64,000 bases of DNA. Source: Sphagnum magellanicum. Taxonomy: Eukaryota; Streptophyta; Sphagnopsida; Sphagnales; Sphagnaceae. Under the pieces are notes generated by a model. It was given only the letters and a program-made list of their open reading frames with translations, was not told where the DNA came from and did no database searches. Position 1 is the first letter of the stretch. Every line of letters begins with the position of its first letter. The stretch is taken from the NCBI GenBank assembly GCA_021904315.1, contig CM038918.1, positions 5,905,349 through 5,969,348 on the forward strand, given 5' to 3'. The translations under genes were made by a program, and so were the position numbers. This document shows, piece by piece, positions 37,669-49,559 of this stretch.

Positions 37669-40600
37669 TTTGGAATTGAAAAAATACCCCAAAAGTATCC
37701 CCCATTTTTTAGGGGTTGGGGATGATTTTAATTATGAAAACAAACTCAATTAACCAAAAAAATTATATTAGGATGTGCACCACATCAATATTGAGTTGCT
37801 TGAAAAGAAAACCAAATACTTATCAAAACATTTCACCTATTTTCAAGTACTTGAACTTTATTTTTCAAACTACCACAAATTTTAGGTCTAATTGAAATAC
37901 TTGCAAGTAGATTAAAAAAACATGATCATAATAATTTAGCCTTTGAAGTCCATGCAAACAAGAGTTAAGAAATAATGTACCTAAAAAAATTATTATCCAC
38001 ATAAAATCATCTACTTGTTAGTCCTTTTCTTTAGGGACCCCAGTATTTTGTCATTTACACTATTTTTTGTGTATACTTTACCATGCTTTCACCTTGATCC
38101 CCTCACCTTCACATTGAAGGGTAGATTGTTTACCATTGCACCATCTTTTTTTATGCAATATGAAATGAATTCAAAATTTAATAAACATTTCTTTTAACCT
38201 ACCTAAGTGAAGTACTCAACTTACCTTAAACTACATAAATTACCTAAGGATCACTTAGGGGTTGTTTACACTATATATTAACTAAGGTACCTAGGGCCTA
38301 CCTACACTACCTATGGGTTGGGTGAAAATTTGTTAAAGTGTATTGGTATTTTGTCACAATGTCATCTTTATTAATATACCTTTATTTCATTAGACACATG
38401 GACACAAAATGGATGATATTGATGATTCTAAATATGTTGGCTTAGAAAACTATATTTAAAAATATTTGACCATTTATTCATTAATTTAAATTGATGGGAA
38501 TTAAAACATGAGTCTTTTAAAGAGTGTCTTTTCATTTTGGCTAATACACCTTAACTTGTTTGGACTTAACTACCTAGGGGTTACCTAGATTGTCAAAGTT
38601 ATTTAAGGGTTGTTTAAGTTATTAAGGTTGCCTAAGCCTAGGTAGCTTAAATTACCATGTCAAATTGCAAGGTCAAAACATGGTTAGGTGTTTCAAAAGT
38701 GGCATTTGAAAGTCCATAATCTAACATTAGTGATTTTTTTTCAGTTTTAACAATTATCCAACCATAAATCCTATAATTATCCCCTATCCTTTTAATCATA
38801 AATATTAATAAACCAACTTATGAATATCCCTAAACATGTGATTGATCAAAAAATACGTGCAAAAAATTAAATTTTAAAAATATGAAATGGACTTTCAAGG
38901 ATAAAATTTATAACAATCACATCATTTAAAATTTTAAGAAACTAAAATATACATATTTGGAAAGTTTCAATGCACTTCACTAATAAATTCTTCATTTGAT
39001 GATGCTTTATTTTGACATTACTTTGACATATTTTTTGAATCTGCATTTTTCATTTTCTTTGTGTGATATTTGTAATGTTGTCATTTCAAAAGTTCATTAT
39101 GAGTTCATAATCTTTTTAGAATTCATCCAAAATTTTTATGATGGTTCCCATTAAAATTTATGACAACATGAATAATTTAAAAATAGATAATCTTAACTTT
39201 GAATACGACTTAAAATTTTATATTTGTATGTAATCCAGAATAATTACAAATGTGTTAGTCCAAACAATCCCCTTATTCATGCTTTCACCTTGCATGCACT
39301 AATTAGCCATTAACACATGTACATTTTGTAACTATGATATATAGTTTGTAATTCAAATTGAACAAGATGCCACAAGGTATAGTCACATTAACAAGAACCA
39401 AATCAAGCGTAATGCGTGCTTAATTTTTCACATTTAAATGTGGAATTTTGATTTGGTGTTGAAAGCATAATATTTTTTTAATATAGTAAAATTCATAATA
39501 CATCATTGGAACATGTGAATTAGTTAAAAAAATATCTGATGAATAAAAAAATTTCAAAAACATTCATTAAACATTGTTAGGTGTATTTTTTTAGCATTAA
39601 AAAGATTTATAAATAGACTTCAAAACTTTTGAAAATTACATATATCTTGAAATCTCTTACATAGACCTTGACACAATAAAATAAAATAAAATGTAAATAT
39701 TTTTGAAGATATTTTTGAAGAATTTTTAAAGAATATTCTAAAGAATATTCTTTCAAAAACAATCCCCTAAGCAAGTGGGTGTGGCTCATGTTATCTTTTT
39801 TGCACCCCACATGTTGTCCCATCACTTATGAATCACATTACTAGTCACAAAACAATTAGATTTTCATCTATTATTGGACATTACCAATTGTGGATATGAA
39901 TGCACTTTTCATCTTCATAAATTCATTTAAACTAGTAATAGTTACAATTCACAGTCACATCTAACACTTAAAACCATGTTGTAGTTGAATATGTGATTAC
40001 AAATCATATTTACCATGGTGCCATGGGAGACAATTAAAATAGCAATTGCAAAAATGGTTGATTTGGACATAAGTTATAAACACATGGCTTGGTATGGACA
40101 TGATTCCTTGTAATGATTCATGAAAAGGTGTTTTTCAACATGGAAAAGATTCAAAAGAAACAAATCTTGCCATATGGCTTAAGAAAAGATAAATAATCAT
40201 TTACACGACTTATTTTTGAAAAAACCTTAATGAAGATGAAAAATCACAGTTGCAAGAAAGTGTTGTCCTTTAATTGGGAATGACCTTACATGTTTATTTC
40301 ATATTTGAAGGGAAAGGGGGATGCAAATTTTGATGAAGGAAGGAAAATTTGCATTGTCAAAAATACAAATGAACAAGGGAAAGTCCCAAAAGAGATTTGG
40401 AGATATATGATCTTGGACAAATTGATTGAAGTTGTAAGATTTGATTTTTTTTTTAAGGGAGGGATTACACCATTTGGGAAAAAGGAAATTAGTCGTGAAG
40501 CTAAGTGTTCATGTTGAGAATAAATTCAAAAAATTACATTGGTGTATATGTGGGTGGTTATAAGCTAAGGCGGTTCATATTTTGCAACTACGCCACTCCC

Positions 40601-42316
40601 TAAAGTCCATATGGTAGTGTTAAAATGGTAGTATATTTTGATATCATTTATTAAACCAAGAATTACATGGTCTTTAATGTACTTTAAAAGTTGATATGAA
40701 GAGAAGCCATTTTAGACAACTTTTTAACATACATTTTAAGAGAATTTTTTTTGAAATCCATTAGAAAATTATTATGATATGGACTTATGAGAATATGGCC
40801 CATTTCAAACCATTTAAATGTCCATAACTTTTGTTTAGTTAAGGTTTTGCTAGGAAATGTTTTGCATCTATGTTCCTAAAGCTTTAATCATACATTCAAG
40901 GGTCCTTATAAGATATCCCAAATAAAAACCACACAAAAAAATGCATGTATAAAGAGGGATAGATAAAAAACTAATTCATATTTTTAAACTTCAAAAGTTC
41001 ATTATTATATGTTTTGTGCATATATGTTATTATTTTTTCATATGATTTTTAAAAATTCAAGTTGGCAATCTGAATATAATAACAAATTTGGCATATTGTT
41101 GATTTTATGGCATGTTAATAACATGTAAATGCATAATAATTTGCAAAAACTTGTATTGTGACATAAAAGTGAGCTAGTCTTGTAACCACCCATTGTAGTC
41201 CTAGACAAAGGCTTGTTGTTAAAATTTTATTCCACAATGCCCAATAGTAGTCATATCAGGACAAGATGTGTATAATTTAATGTGTTCTATCAAAGGTTGT
41301 TGCCAAAACACAAATTCAAAATGAGGTGGTGAGAATTTTAAGGGATTAATTGAGAATTTGACTCAAGATCATGGATATTGAGAATATGCAATGAAAAAAG
41401 AGATTGGGGTGTAATTGCACTAACACATACCATTAACAATTGTAAAGATTGTTTAATTTTTGTATTTCAAATTTTTTTTTAAAAAAACTACAAATGGACT
41501 TGTTTTCATACAATATTATTTCAATATATTGGTATAAATATCAAAAATAAATATATTAACTAAAAATACACAAAAACATTTTTTATGTTATGTAATTAAT
41601 GTTTTTAAGTGGTAATTAAACAATAAAAACACACAAAACACAATTTGAATATTTTTTAAATGACATAATTTTGGTAATTTTTTAATATATAAACCTTAAC
41701 ATAATATTATCAACAAAATTTTGAAGATAAAAAAAGAACTTAAATGATGTATTGAAAAGATGCCAATTTATATTTTTGGAAAAAAAATGAAAAAAAACAA
41801 TTTAAGGGGCTAGGTGTGGTTCCTATTAAAGTAGTTGGGTATTATAGTGTTGGGAATCAAATAGTCCCTATGAGAAAATGGGGTGATTTGCAACTAACTT
41901 GGCAAATGGGTTTTGAATTGCAATGACCATTTGTAGTTCATTACAACTCAATGTATTTCTATGGGTGTGAATGTTATTGAACAAGTTGCATGAGTTGCAA
42001 CAAATGCAATTCATTGTATGTGAAATTGTATATTTATACAACTCCTGCAATTTAGTTACAATTATGTAAGAAAAATTATTGTGCAATTTTTATCCAACTA
42101 TTTTGCAACTACTATAGTAACATCATGCTAATGTTACTTTTCATCAATCCATCAAAATCTAACATGTGGCACTATGGGGGTTTTTGGGTGAAAATTATCT
42201 TCTTTTTGAAATATTGATCTCCACCATCCATTATGGTTGTCTATTTTATATGGTCTTATATTGTGACAGGTGGTGTAGAAAAAAATTGCCACATGGCACA
42301 TTAGTTGAAATTTCAA
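37669..42316. other. AT-rich DNA, no gene seen
   Basis: Contains weak TACC/CTAGG tracts (about 38200-38330 and 38570-38660) and scattered GTAGTTGCAA/TTGCAACTAC words shared with other AT-rich parts of the window. Open frames (39607-39825, 40290-40517, 41868-42086) are short and low-complexity. Confidence 0.65.

Positions 42317-42354
<38 letters not shown>
42317..42354. repeat. (AT)n-(GT)n compound microsatellite
   Basis: About six AT units followed by about 13 GT units, just upstream of the solo LTR. Confidence 0.95.
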
Positions 42355-42380
42355 ATTTGAGTAGCTAGGTCGGTTGGTAG

Positions 42381-43287
42381 TGTAACCGAACATGGGGTGA
42401 CCGAACAACGTTGCTATTATGATTCTGATCCTGATTTTGTTTGCACCATTGCTTGGTTGGCGGCGCATTACTTCTCATCACTAAGATGCTGCATGGCGGC
42501 TACGCTGGTTTGATCATGGAGGCTCACCACATTTGAAGATGACGGCACTGAATTATGGCAAAGGAGGTGCTAGCATTGATGGTTTGAGGCGGTTCGAATG
42601 CAGGACGGCAATTCAAAGAGCAGGCGGCTAAACGTTGAAAGGGGGATCTTGGAAGTTTGAAGAGGACGGTGGCAATTGAAGTCGGGTCCAGAGAGTTTGG
42701 AGAGGTAGAACAGGCTAGGCAGTTCAAGAATTGTACAGAGAGGAAGTAGAGACAGGAAGGAAAGGAACAGAGAAGAGGAAAGAGACCTTGGAGAATGAGC
42801 AGGAGCTTAGGAGAGTGCTAGTTACTGATTTTTCTTCCACTGCGTTGGTGACTAGAGAATGTCTAGTTCCTGAGTATGGTGAGAGTCAGATCGTGAGTGA
42901 GGATCGAGGTTGTAGACCGGGAAGGCTTGGGAAATGCATAGGATAGGCAGCTCAAGTGGTTTGCTTTTGGGGGAAGCTCGGTCGTAGACAGAATAGTTGT
43001 CAGACCACTTGATCAACGTTCTGCGAAAGTGGATGCTTGTGTTGGCGAGGACCTTATGTGAAATCTGAATTATGAATTTTTATCCTGGAAGTTCTGAATA
43101 GGAAGTGTGTCTGCAGAGGTTCGGGCGAGTTTGTTGTGCTCCAATAATGAATCTCTCGTTTGATCTGGATCAGTGATGTTTGTTAATGCTGTTCCTTTGA
43201 TGTGTGTGTACCTGATGTTCATTCTGTCAGAAGCAAGCAGAGCTAGAAGGGTCTGGTTGTTGGTTGGTCCCTCTCTTTTTGGTGATA
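42381..43287 (+). repeat. solo LTR, family A, with perfect target duplication
   Basis: Begins TGTAACCGAACATGGGGTGA and ends CCCTCTCTTTTTGGTGATA (907 bp). It is flanked by GGTAG on both sides (42376-42380 and 43288-43292). Ends match the left-edge LTR and the nested copy. It sits inside a GGTA/TACC tract. G+C content is far above the surroundings. The short frames at 42524-42727 and 42731-42946 are not genes. Confidence 0.88.
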
Positions 43288-44239
43288 GGTAGGTCTTACC
43301 TACCTACCTAGGTACATAAGTAAGTAGAAAGGTAAATTGGTAGATGAACAAAAAAGTAGCCATGTAAATATTTTTATTTTATTTTATGTTTTGCCTTTAA
43401 GGTTAAGCTTTTTCAATTCATCCCAAATTAAAACATGTATTAGTATTATTTTAATTAGACTAATCAATTCATATTAAGGTTAATAATTTAATCAGATTAA
43501 TTAGTTCATAATAAATAAGCAAAGAAAATATTAATTAATTATCCATTTATTGAAACACTAAAAATTAAATATGAATTTGGGTAGAAAACATAGTTATCAA
43601 ATAATTAATTATTTGAATAAATCAACAAATCAATTGTTTGAATTATATTGATTAGTTCATATTAATTATAATTAATTAATTAATTTGAAATAATGAATAA
43701 GTTATTGAAAAAAATAATTATTAAATATTAAAGATAAATATGAATTTGTTTAGTTATTAACTTATTAACAATTGAATAACATTCACAAAATAGTGGAAAA
43801 ATAATATTACTATAATTAGCAATATAGTGATGTTAATATAGTCACACATCTAGGTGCATGTGTCATATTTAATGGGTGGTGGAAATGCATACATGTGGCA
43901 TGACCATATGTGTTGATGTTATACATTAGTTGTAACATAGTTGTTGATTGGGTACTACATTTACATCAATTGAAATGTAGTTATCACACAATTAAAATGC
44001 AACTCACAAAAAAGTCAAATATGATTTTCTACATCCATATGTACAATGTGTTAATTACATTATATAGTTGTCTCATTTGAAAAAAAGTTACAAGTAGAAT
44101 ACAACTCCTTGATTTTCTAACGTGGCATTTTACTTATTAATTGCCTATATTTTCATGCTTTAGTTTTAATGTATATTAGTTGTTTTGGAGTTTTAATTGC
44201 AAGGCAATGTGGTTTCAATGAAGAAGATTTCTCATAATG
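43288..44239. other. TACC tract and AT-rich DNA, no gene seen
   Basis: 43288-43335 is TACCTACCTAGG-type repeat, the right half of the tract interrupted by the solo LTR. The rest is AATTAATT-rich with no coding signal. Confidence 0.7.
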
Positions 44240-44815
44240 AGTTGGGAAATGGGAAAAGGTCAAGAAACTTGAGATTCAATCATTGAGCCATGTGGGACAA
44301 ATTGATGTTAACAAAATAGTGTTATGGAGCAAAAGAAAATGTATATTAAGTCTAGCTGATTATTGCCTTGAACCTTATTGGGAGCACAATGAATAGTAGG
44401 ACTTTGACTTGTTGAGACATACTACAAAAGGAGAGTTTGAGAGGAGATACAATTTGATAGGAGGTAGAGATGAGCGATAGGACTTTGGTTGTTAACATTG
44501 GGTGAAGTTATAAAATGCATTAACAATGATTATGGGGTTTAAGATTTCAAGTGGCCCAAATAACATTTTAAAAACATATCTTTGACCAAACTTTTAGATC
44601 ACTATCAATGGATTATAACATTTATGTGGTGGTGTATTTAATATAGATTGTTGATTGTTTGGTGTAAGAAAAATTGATTTACATCCATTAGATGTGTTAT
44701 GTCATTTATTAATGTATAAATTTTTGAATGGTGGAAAAACCCTATAAATTTATGAAGCATGGTGTTTTGAGAATATAAAAAAGGACCATGTGTTTTACTG
44801 ATTACTATGACAACA
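44240..44815 (+). repeat. dispersed repeat R1, copy 2
   Basis: Colinear with 25070-25700 (see that entry for shared words). It is diverged by substitutions and small indels, with no coding capacity. Confidence 0.75.
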
Positions 44816-45469
44816 TAATACTTTGAGCATTTAGTTGAAAACAAATGACCATTTTTGGTGTCATGATTGATAGTTTTATTTTTTTAGCCGCTTGGTTTTT
44901 TAAACTACTTACAAATTTGATATTCATTCCTTGCATTCATGAGTTTCTTGAAGATACTAGGATGAAACTTAAAGTTGTCAAAAAAATTTAAATGTGTTAG
45001 GGATGTCCATAAACCACATCTACTTTTATTTGTCACTTGAGGCCTAACTTGCATTTTGTTATCATCAATCAAGGCAAATTATGATCAATGGTTGGATCTT
45101 TTGCATTGAAACTTTCAGAAATTCAACATCATGTGCATTACTTTTTTGAACACTCAAAAATATTAACGACCCTTCAATGTTGGAAATTACAATAATGTAG
45201 TTCACAAAATACTAATGTTTTTTCATTATTGAAAATATATAGGTTAGATCCTTCCTTCCAAAATGTTGATTCCATCTACACAAAAGTGAATTGGCCAAAA
45301 ATTTAACTCCAATTATTTGACACACATTATTAAAGAAGACACCAACATATTAGAAAATTTAGTCAAGAATTTCCCCATAGTTTTTCATTGGAATGACCAA
45401 CCTAAAGCATAATTTAATCATCACAATGAGAATAGAGGTACTCATAAAATAATCCTCATTTTGGGCATT
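44816..45469. other. AT-rich DNA, no gene seen
   Basis: No repeats or coding motifs recognised. Confidence 0.5.
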
Positions 45470-46141
45470 TGTTATGATGTGTAATGTCGTGACGTTCGAT
45501 GTCGTAAAGGTGTAAATCCATAGTAAACTCTACTGAACAAAAAGACTAAAACCAATCAAAGGTAGAAACTAATCAACCAAAAAGAGATGCATGCACATAT
45601 ATATACAATGCATAAAAGGAGGCTGAGATGAAATTATCATGTATCATTAAATTGAATTGAAAAGAAGGAAAGAAAATGTAGTGTATGTAAATGGTGGTTG
45701 TGTAATAGTCACCATGAGCATCTAGAAATCTAGTTTGACTATGGAGGAAACTTTCCCTGACAAAGGAATTCTAAAGAAATTAACAAGAAAAGGGAAAAGC
45801 TTGGCTTTTTATATAGTCATCAACAAAGTTGAAACCCTAAACAAGCCATAACCCTAAAACACATAATAGCGTACAGTAATTTAAGAACGTACATTAACCT
45901 TAAAGGCATGATTAGCATGCCCATAACCGGTCGTCATGCATGAAGCCATGCATACGGGCATGATAGTTGTCATGATGTGTAGTGTCCTGACGTTCGGTGT
46001 TGTAAGGGTGTAATTCCATAGTAAACTTTACTAAACAAAAAGGCTAAAACCAGTCAAAGGTAGAAATTAATCAACCAAAAAAAGATGCGCGCACATATAT
46101 ACAATGCACAAGAAGAAGCTGAGATGAAATTCTCATGTATC
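45470..46141 (-). repeat. LTR-like sequence at the 3' end of the methyltransferase element, with internal 174-bp duplication
   Basis: Two 174-bp copies (45470-45643 and 45968-46141, offset 498 bp) bracket a segment at 45648-45962 that also occurs at 54988-55322. The shared segment has a minus-strand TATA box (TATATAAAAAGCC, 45803-45815) next to an AAACCCTAA telo-box-like motif. On the minus strand the outer copy directly follows a G-tract as a 3' LTR would. The arrangement fits an LTR followed by a partial second LTR, but the true boundaries cannot be fixed because the upstream copy lacks the 174-bp unit. Confidence 0.55.
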
Positions 46142-46150
46142 CCCCCCAGA
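46141..46150 (-). promoter_or_regulatory. polypurine tract candidate (plus-strand primer)
   Basis: The minus strand reads TCTGGGGGGG immediately before the LTR-like sequence and after the last pol domain, where Ty3-class elements prime second-strand DNA. Confidence 0.55.
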
Positions 46151-46203
46151 CGTGAGTTGGGAAAAGCATGGCATGGTATGAATAGAAATCAAGGTGTTGC
46201 AAG

Positions 46204-46341
46204 AGAACATGATGAATAATACCAAATGTTGACGGAAATTTAAGTGAGCTCCAACTTGAGGCATAATAGATGGTATCCACCATTACAATTATCGCAAAAC
46301 AACATCTAATCAGCATCATCTATCCTCTGACATACCTGACA
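46204..46341 (-). pseudogene. PHD finger at the C-terminus of integrase
   Basis: Starting CQVCQRIDDAD, the frame meets a TAG (46306-46308), then continues MLFCDNCNGGYHLLCLKLEL, meets a TAA (46240-46242), and ends near NIWYYSSC. This is the Cys4-His-Cys3 pattern of a PHD zinc finger: CxxC, CDNC, YH, xxC and a final WYxxxC in which the seventh zinc ligand is now Tyr. PHD fingers bind histone H3 tails. In integrases this position is often a chromodomain that guides insertion, so a targeting role is inferred. It follows the integrase C-terminal domain in the same frame (frame 46306-46500), so it was part of the polyprotein. Confidence 0.8.
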
Positions 46342-47640
46342 TGGATAGTCAAGTGGAGGAATCCAAGTTGACGTGATGATGGTAGGATCCAAGTTCAATA
46401 GGTGGCAAGGCGCACAAATTTTGGAGTGATCTCGAATTGTGTGTCCGTCTGTTCCTTGCAACTCCAACACACCTAAAGGCTTGATCACCTTAATCCTCAA
46501 GATAGTGCAATTGGAAGAAGTGTTTAGAGTATCATTAGGTTGCCATTAAAGATACACAAAATCACTAACACCAAATTGTCTCACCTTAAGTTTGTAACTA
46601 CCACCTCGTGTGTGTGCATACCATAAGGTGTTTCGATGTTCTACAATGGACAAGTTTTCCATGGCCATGGGCATAACCCTCCTAAATAGAGCAGCCCTTT
46701 CTACGATGACCTTAGCCCAAGTGGTTGGGGAGTTCAAGTCCATAACTTGGTCCATTTGAACAACAATGGAAGAGGGTGGAATGGGAAGTTTCCCAAAAAG
46801 TAAAAAGTAAGGAGTGAAATGAAACAAAGAGGTGTGTTTAAACATCCTATAACCCATGGTGATGTAAGGTAGGGGTGGGTCCCAATCCTCTTTGTTCCCA
46901 GTGAAGCAAATCTTCCGAAGTCCTTTCTTGCATGTTTGAACCATCCTTTCTTCAAGGCCATCAGCTTGGGGATGATCCCTTGAAGTCCGACGATGGTCAA
47001 TGAGAGCATGATCAAGTAGGTCTTGGAATTCTCCTCTAAATTCTGATCCTTGATTAGTAAGGCACTCAGCATAAGCCCCAAACCTACTTAGGACCTGTTG
47101 TAAGAAAGCATGGCTAGTGTTGTGTGATGACTTATTTGACAACGTAACAAGCTTGACCCATTTTGAAAAATGTCATAATCATGATGTAGGCATTACCCCT
47201 GGAAGTTTGTGGTAATTTTCCAACTAAATCACATGACCAACAATAAAACATGCCTTAAATAGGGAGTGGAGAAAACATGAGCTGTCGAGAGGAAGTTTTC
47301 ACTCAATCACATTGTTCACACCTAACAATGACATCTCGGACTTGAACATACATACCTCTCCAATGGTAATGAGGAACGAAAAGGCTATAAGTATGTTTAA
47401 CTCCAAAGTATCCAAGCTCTGAGTGTACCTTTTAAATAAGACCGGGCTGTTCATGTGGTGGAGGAACCACTCTGTTACCCTATGGTAAACATCAGATGAG
47501 GTGATTATCCCTCCGTGAATAGCGTTTGGACCACTGTTGTATGTGATCCCAATGATTTGATGTAACTTGGGGAGGGTATTCCCCATGCTAAAGAAACCTC
47601 AGAGTGTCCAAGTCCTCCCATATATCCACAATGGGGTGCT
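46342..47640 (-). pseudogene. integrase of the methyltransferase element
   Basis: The N-terminal zinc-binding module is readable at about 47430-47290: HSELGYFGVKH, then CEQC, giving the HHCC set. The catalytic core follows. The first Asp is in CWSCDLVG (codon 47228-47230). The second should be in a TDQGSEF box but reads TNQGSEF (47053-47055), so the catalytic Asp is now Asn. The Glu is kept in ADGLEERMVQ (about 46950). The best open stretch is 46546-47142 (198 codons, core end and C-terminal domain). A frameshift lies near 47150-47180 and several stops lie upstream. With the second Asp lost, the enzyme would not join DNA ends even if expressed. Confidence 0.85.
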
Positions 47641-49040
47641 TAACCATGTTACATTGCAGTAGTGCAAGATAACTAGATGCATAAGATACATGTATTGTTA
47701 GAATTTGGTCGAAGTCTTGTCTAGCTTTTGGAAAATTTTCAAAGGTAGGGAAGGGTCTCCGTGACATGGTATCTGCGTTCTAATGTGTAATACCAAGTCA
47801 GTGAATAACCTTGAACTCATACTCCTAAAATATAAACGCCCAATGAGCTAACTTACTAATAAGCTTATCATTGGTCATCAACCACTCAATAAGTTGGTGG
47901 TCTGTATACAAAATGAACTTGGTGCCATAAAGATAAGGCCTGAAATTTATGACGGCTCATACAATAACAAAACACTCCCCTTCGTATGAAGAGTAGTTGC
48001 TCTCAACCTTGTTGTTGCTTTGAGATGCAAAGGCGATAACATATTTTTTGCCTTCCACATCAAGTTGGCCAATAATAGCACCAATACCAAAAGCACTCCA
48101 GTTATTGTGTAGAATAATAACCTTGTTAAAATCAAGTCTTCTTAGAATGGGGAACTCTGAAGCTTTTCCTTAAGTGTGTTGAAAGTTTTTTGAGCCTCTT
48201 CACTCCATGTCCAAGCAACATCCTTCTTTAACAATGCATAAAGAGAATGAGCAACAATACTGAAGTCTTAGACATCAATCCTATAGTAATTACAAAGTCT
48301 AATGAAGCTCCTCAAAATGTGAACATTAGTAGGATTGGGCATCTCCAAAATGGCTACTACTTTGGCCCAATGAGCCATGATACCATTTGACAAAATTCTG
48401 TGTCCAAGGTAGACTACTGAAGTGACAACAAACTCACACTTTTTAGGATGGATTTTCATATTAACTTCATGGAGCCTCATGAATAACTCTTCAAGATGAG
48501 CCAAGTGTTGCAGGAGTCCCTTGCTATGCACTAGGACGTCATCCATGTAGCACTTCAAGAAATCTGCCCCTACGAGAACTTAGTCCATAGTTCATTAAAA
48601 GAAAATAAGTGCATTCTTTAATCCAAAAAACATCACAGCCATTCCCACAACTTGTTACTTCCATGGAATGTCATTTTCTTGCGATCTTTTGTAGTAGGCA
48701 CAATTTGGTTGAAGCCTTGCTTTAGATCCATAATTATGAAAATGTTTGAGTCTCCAATGTTATCAAACAATTCTTCATGAATGGGCATGGGGTACTTGTC
48801 TTAAGGTGTAACTAGGTTCAAAGGCCTATAATCCCCGCACATCCTTTTCTTAGTCCATAATCTAGCTGAATCCATCTTTGGTAGCATTACTGTAGTAGTT
48901 GTGAAATCAGAACTTGATGGCTAAATGAGACCAGCCTCATGGAGTTCTTTGCATCTTTCATCTACCAATTTCCACTCATGTTTACTCAACCTATGCCTCT
49001 TTCGATAGATGGGCATTTCATCTATAAGGTTTATAAAAAA
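47641..49040 (-). pseudogene. reverse transcriptase and RNase H of the methyltransferase element
   Basis: Reverse transcriptase begins just after GRCKTM at 49041 with IYRKRHRLSKHEW, then RMCGDYRPLNL (about 48840), IIMDLKQGFNQI (first catalytic Asp kept) and CYMDDVLVHSKG (YMDD at 48538-48549, intact), then HPKKCEFVVTSVVYLGHR. The open frame 48268-48558 covers the palm end and thumb. RNase H follows near 48115-47850: HNNWSAFGIGAI, where the usual first catalytic Asp is Asn, then SSYEGEC and LYTDHQLIEWL, where Glu and Asp remain. In-frame stops replace Gln or Trp codons at several points. These enzymes would copy element RNA into DNA in cytoplasmic particles. Confidence 0.88.
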
Positions 49041-49550
49041 CTACATGGTCTTACACCTACCTAAGTCTTTCATTGAGAATGCGAACACATTTTCATACTT
49101 AATTAGCAAGTTTGTGATGTGGTCTCTCTTTTTCTTGGTGGGCTGGTTCCCCATAACGAAAGGGTAGTTGGAAACGCATGGAATGGAGTTGGAAAGTGTG
49201 TTTGAAGAACGTGATGTATTTGGTTCTCCACTATCTAACTGCATAGATTCGTAAAAGGTTGTAACTGTTTCTCTAAAAATTGATTTACCTTTAGGTGTAT
49301 CATAAATAACTTGAGTCAAATTACATGGTACCTCCTCCCCCCCAACATTAAAAGTGAAATGTAGAGTGTTGAAGATAAGCAAGTGTACTTGGTTGGGGTG
49401 CCATGTAGTCGCATCGCTAGAATTGCAAGTTGATTGAATTAGTGCTGGTGTTGTGTACATTTGAAAAAGTACACAAGTTATCAACAACCATGTAAGGGAG
49501 TTTAGGTCCATGCTTCTCCCTAGTAGATCGTTATGCTCCAATTTAGTCAC
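49041..49550 (-). pseudogene. linker region before reverse transcriptase (pol spacer)
   Basis: A 169-codon open stretch between methyltransferase and reverse transcriptase. It includes VGGEEVPCNLTQV and ends ITNLLIKYENVFAFSMKDLG, which is the conserved lead-in (LLxKYxDVFA) found just before reverse transcriptase in many Ty3 elements. The first half is not recognisable and may be the C-terminal part of the methyltransferase module. Confidence 0.7.
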
Positions 49551-49559
49551 TTTAGTGTG

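Noticed and set aside
46071-46319. 82-codon minus-strand frame over the end of the methyltransferase element
   Set aside because: It is an out-of-frame reading of the PHD finger. The zinc-ligand pattern appears only in the other frame.
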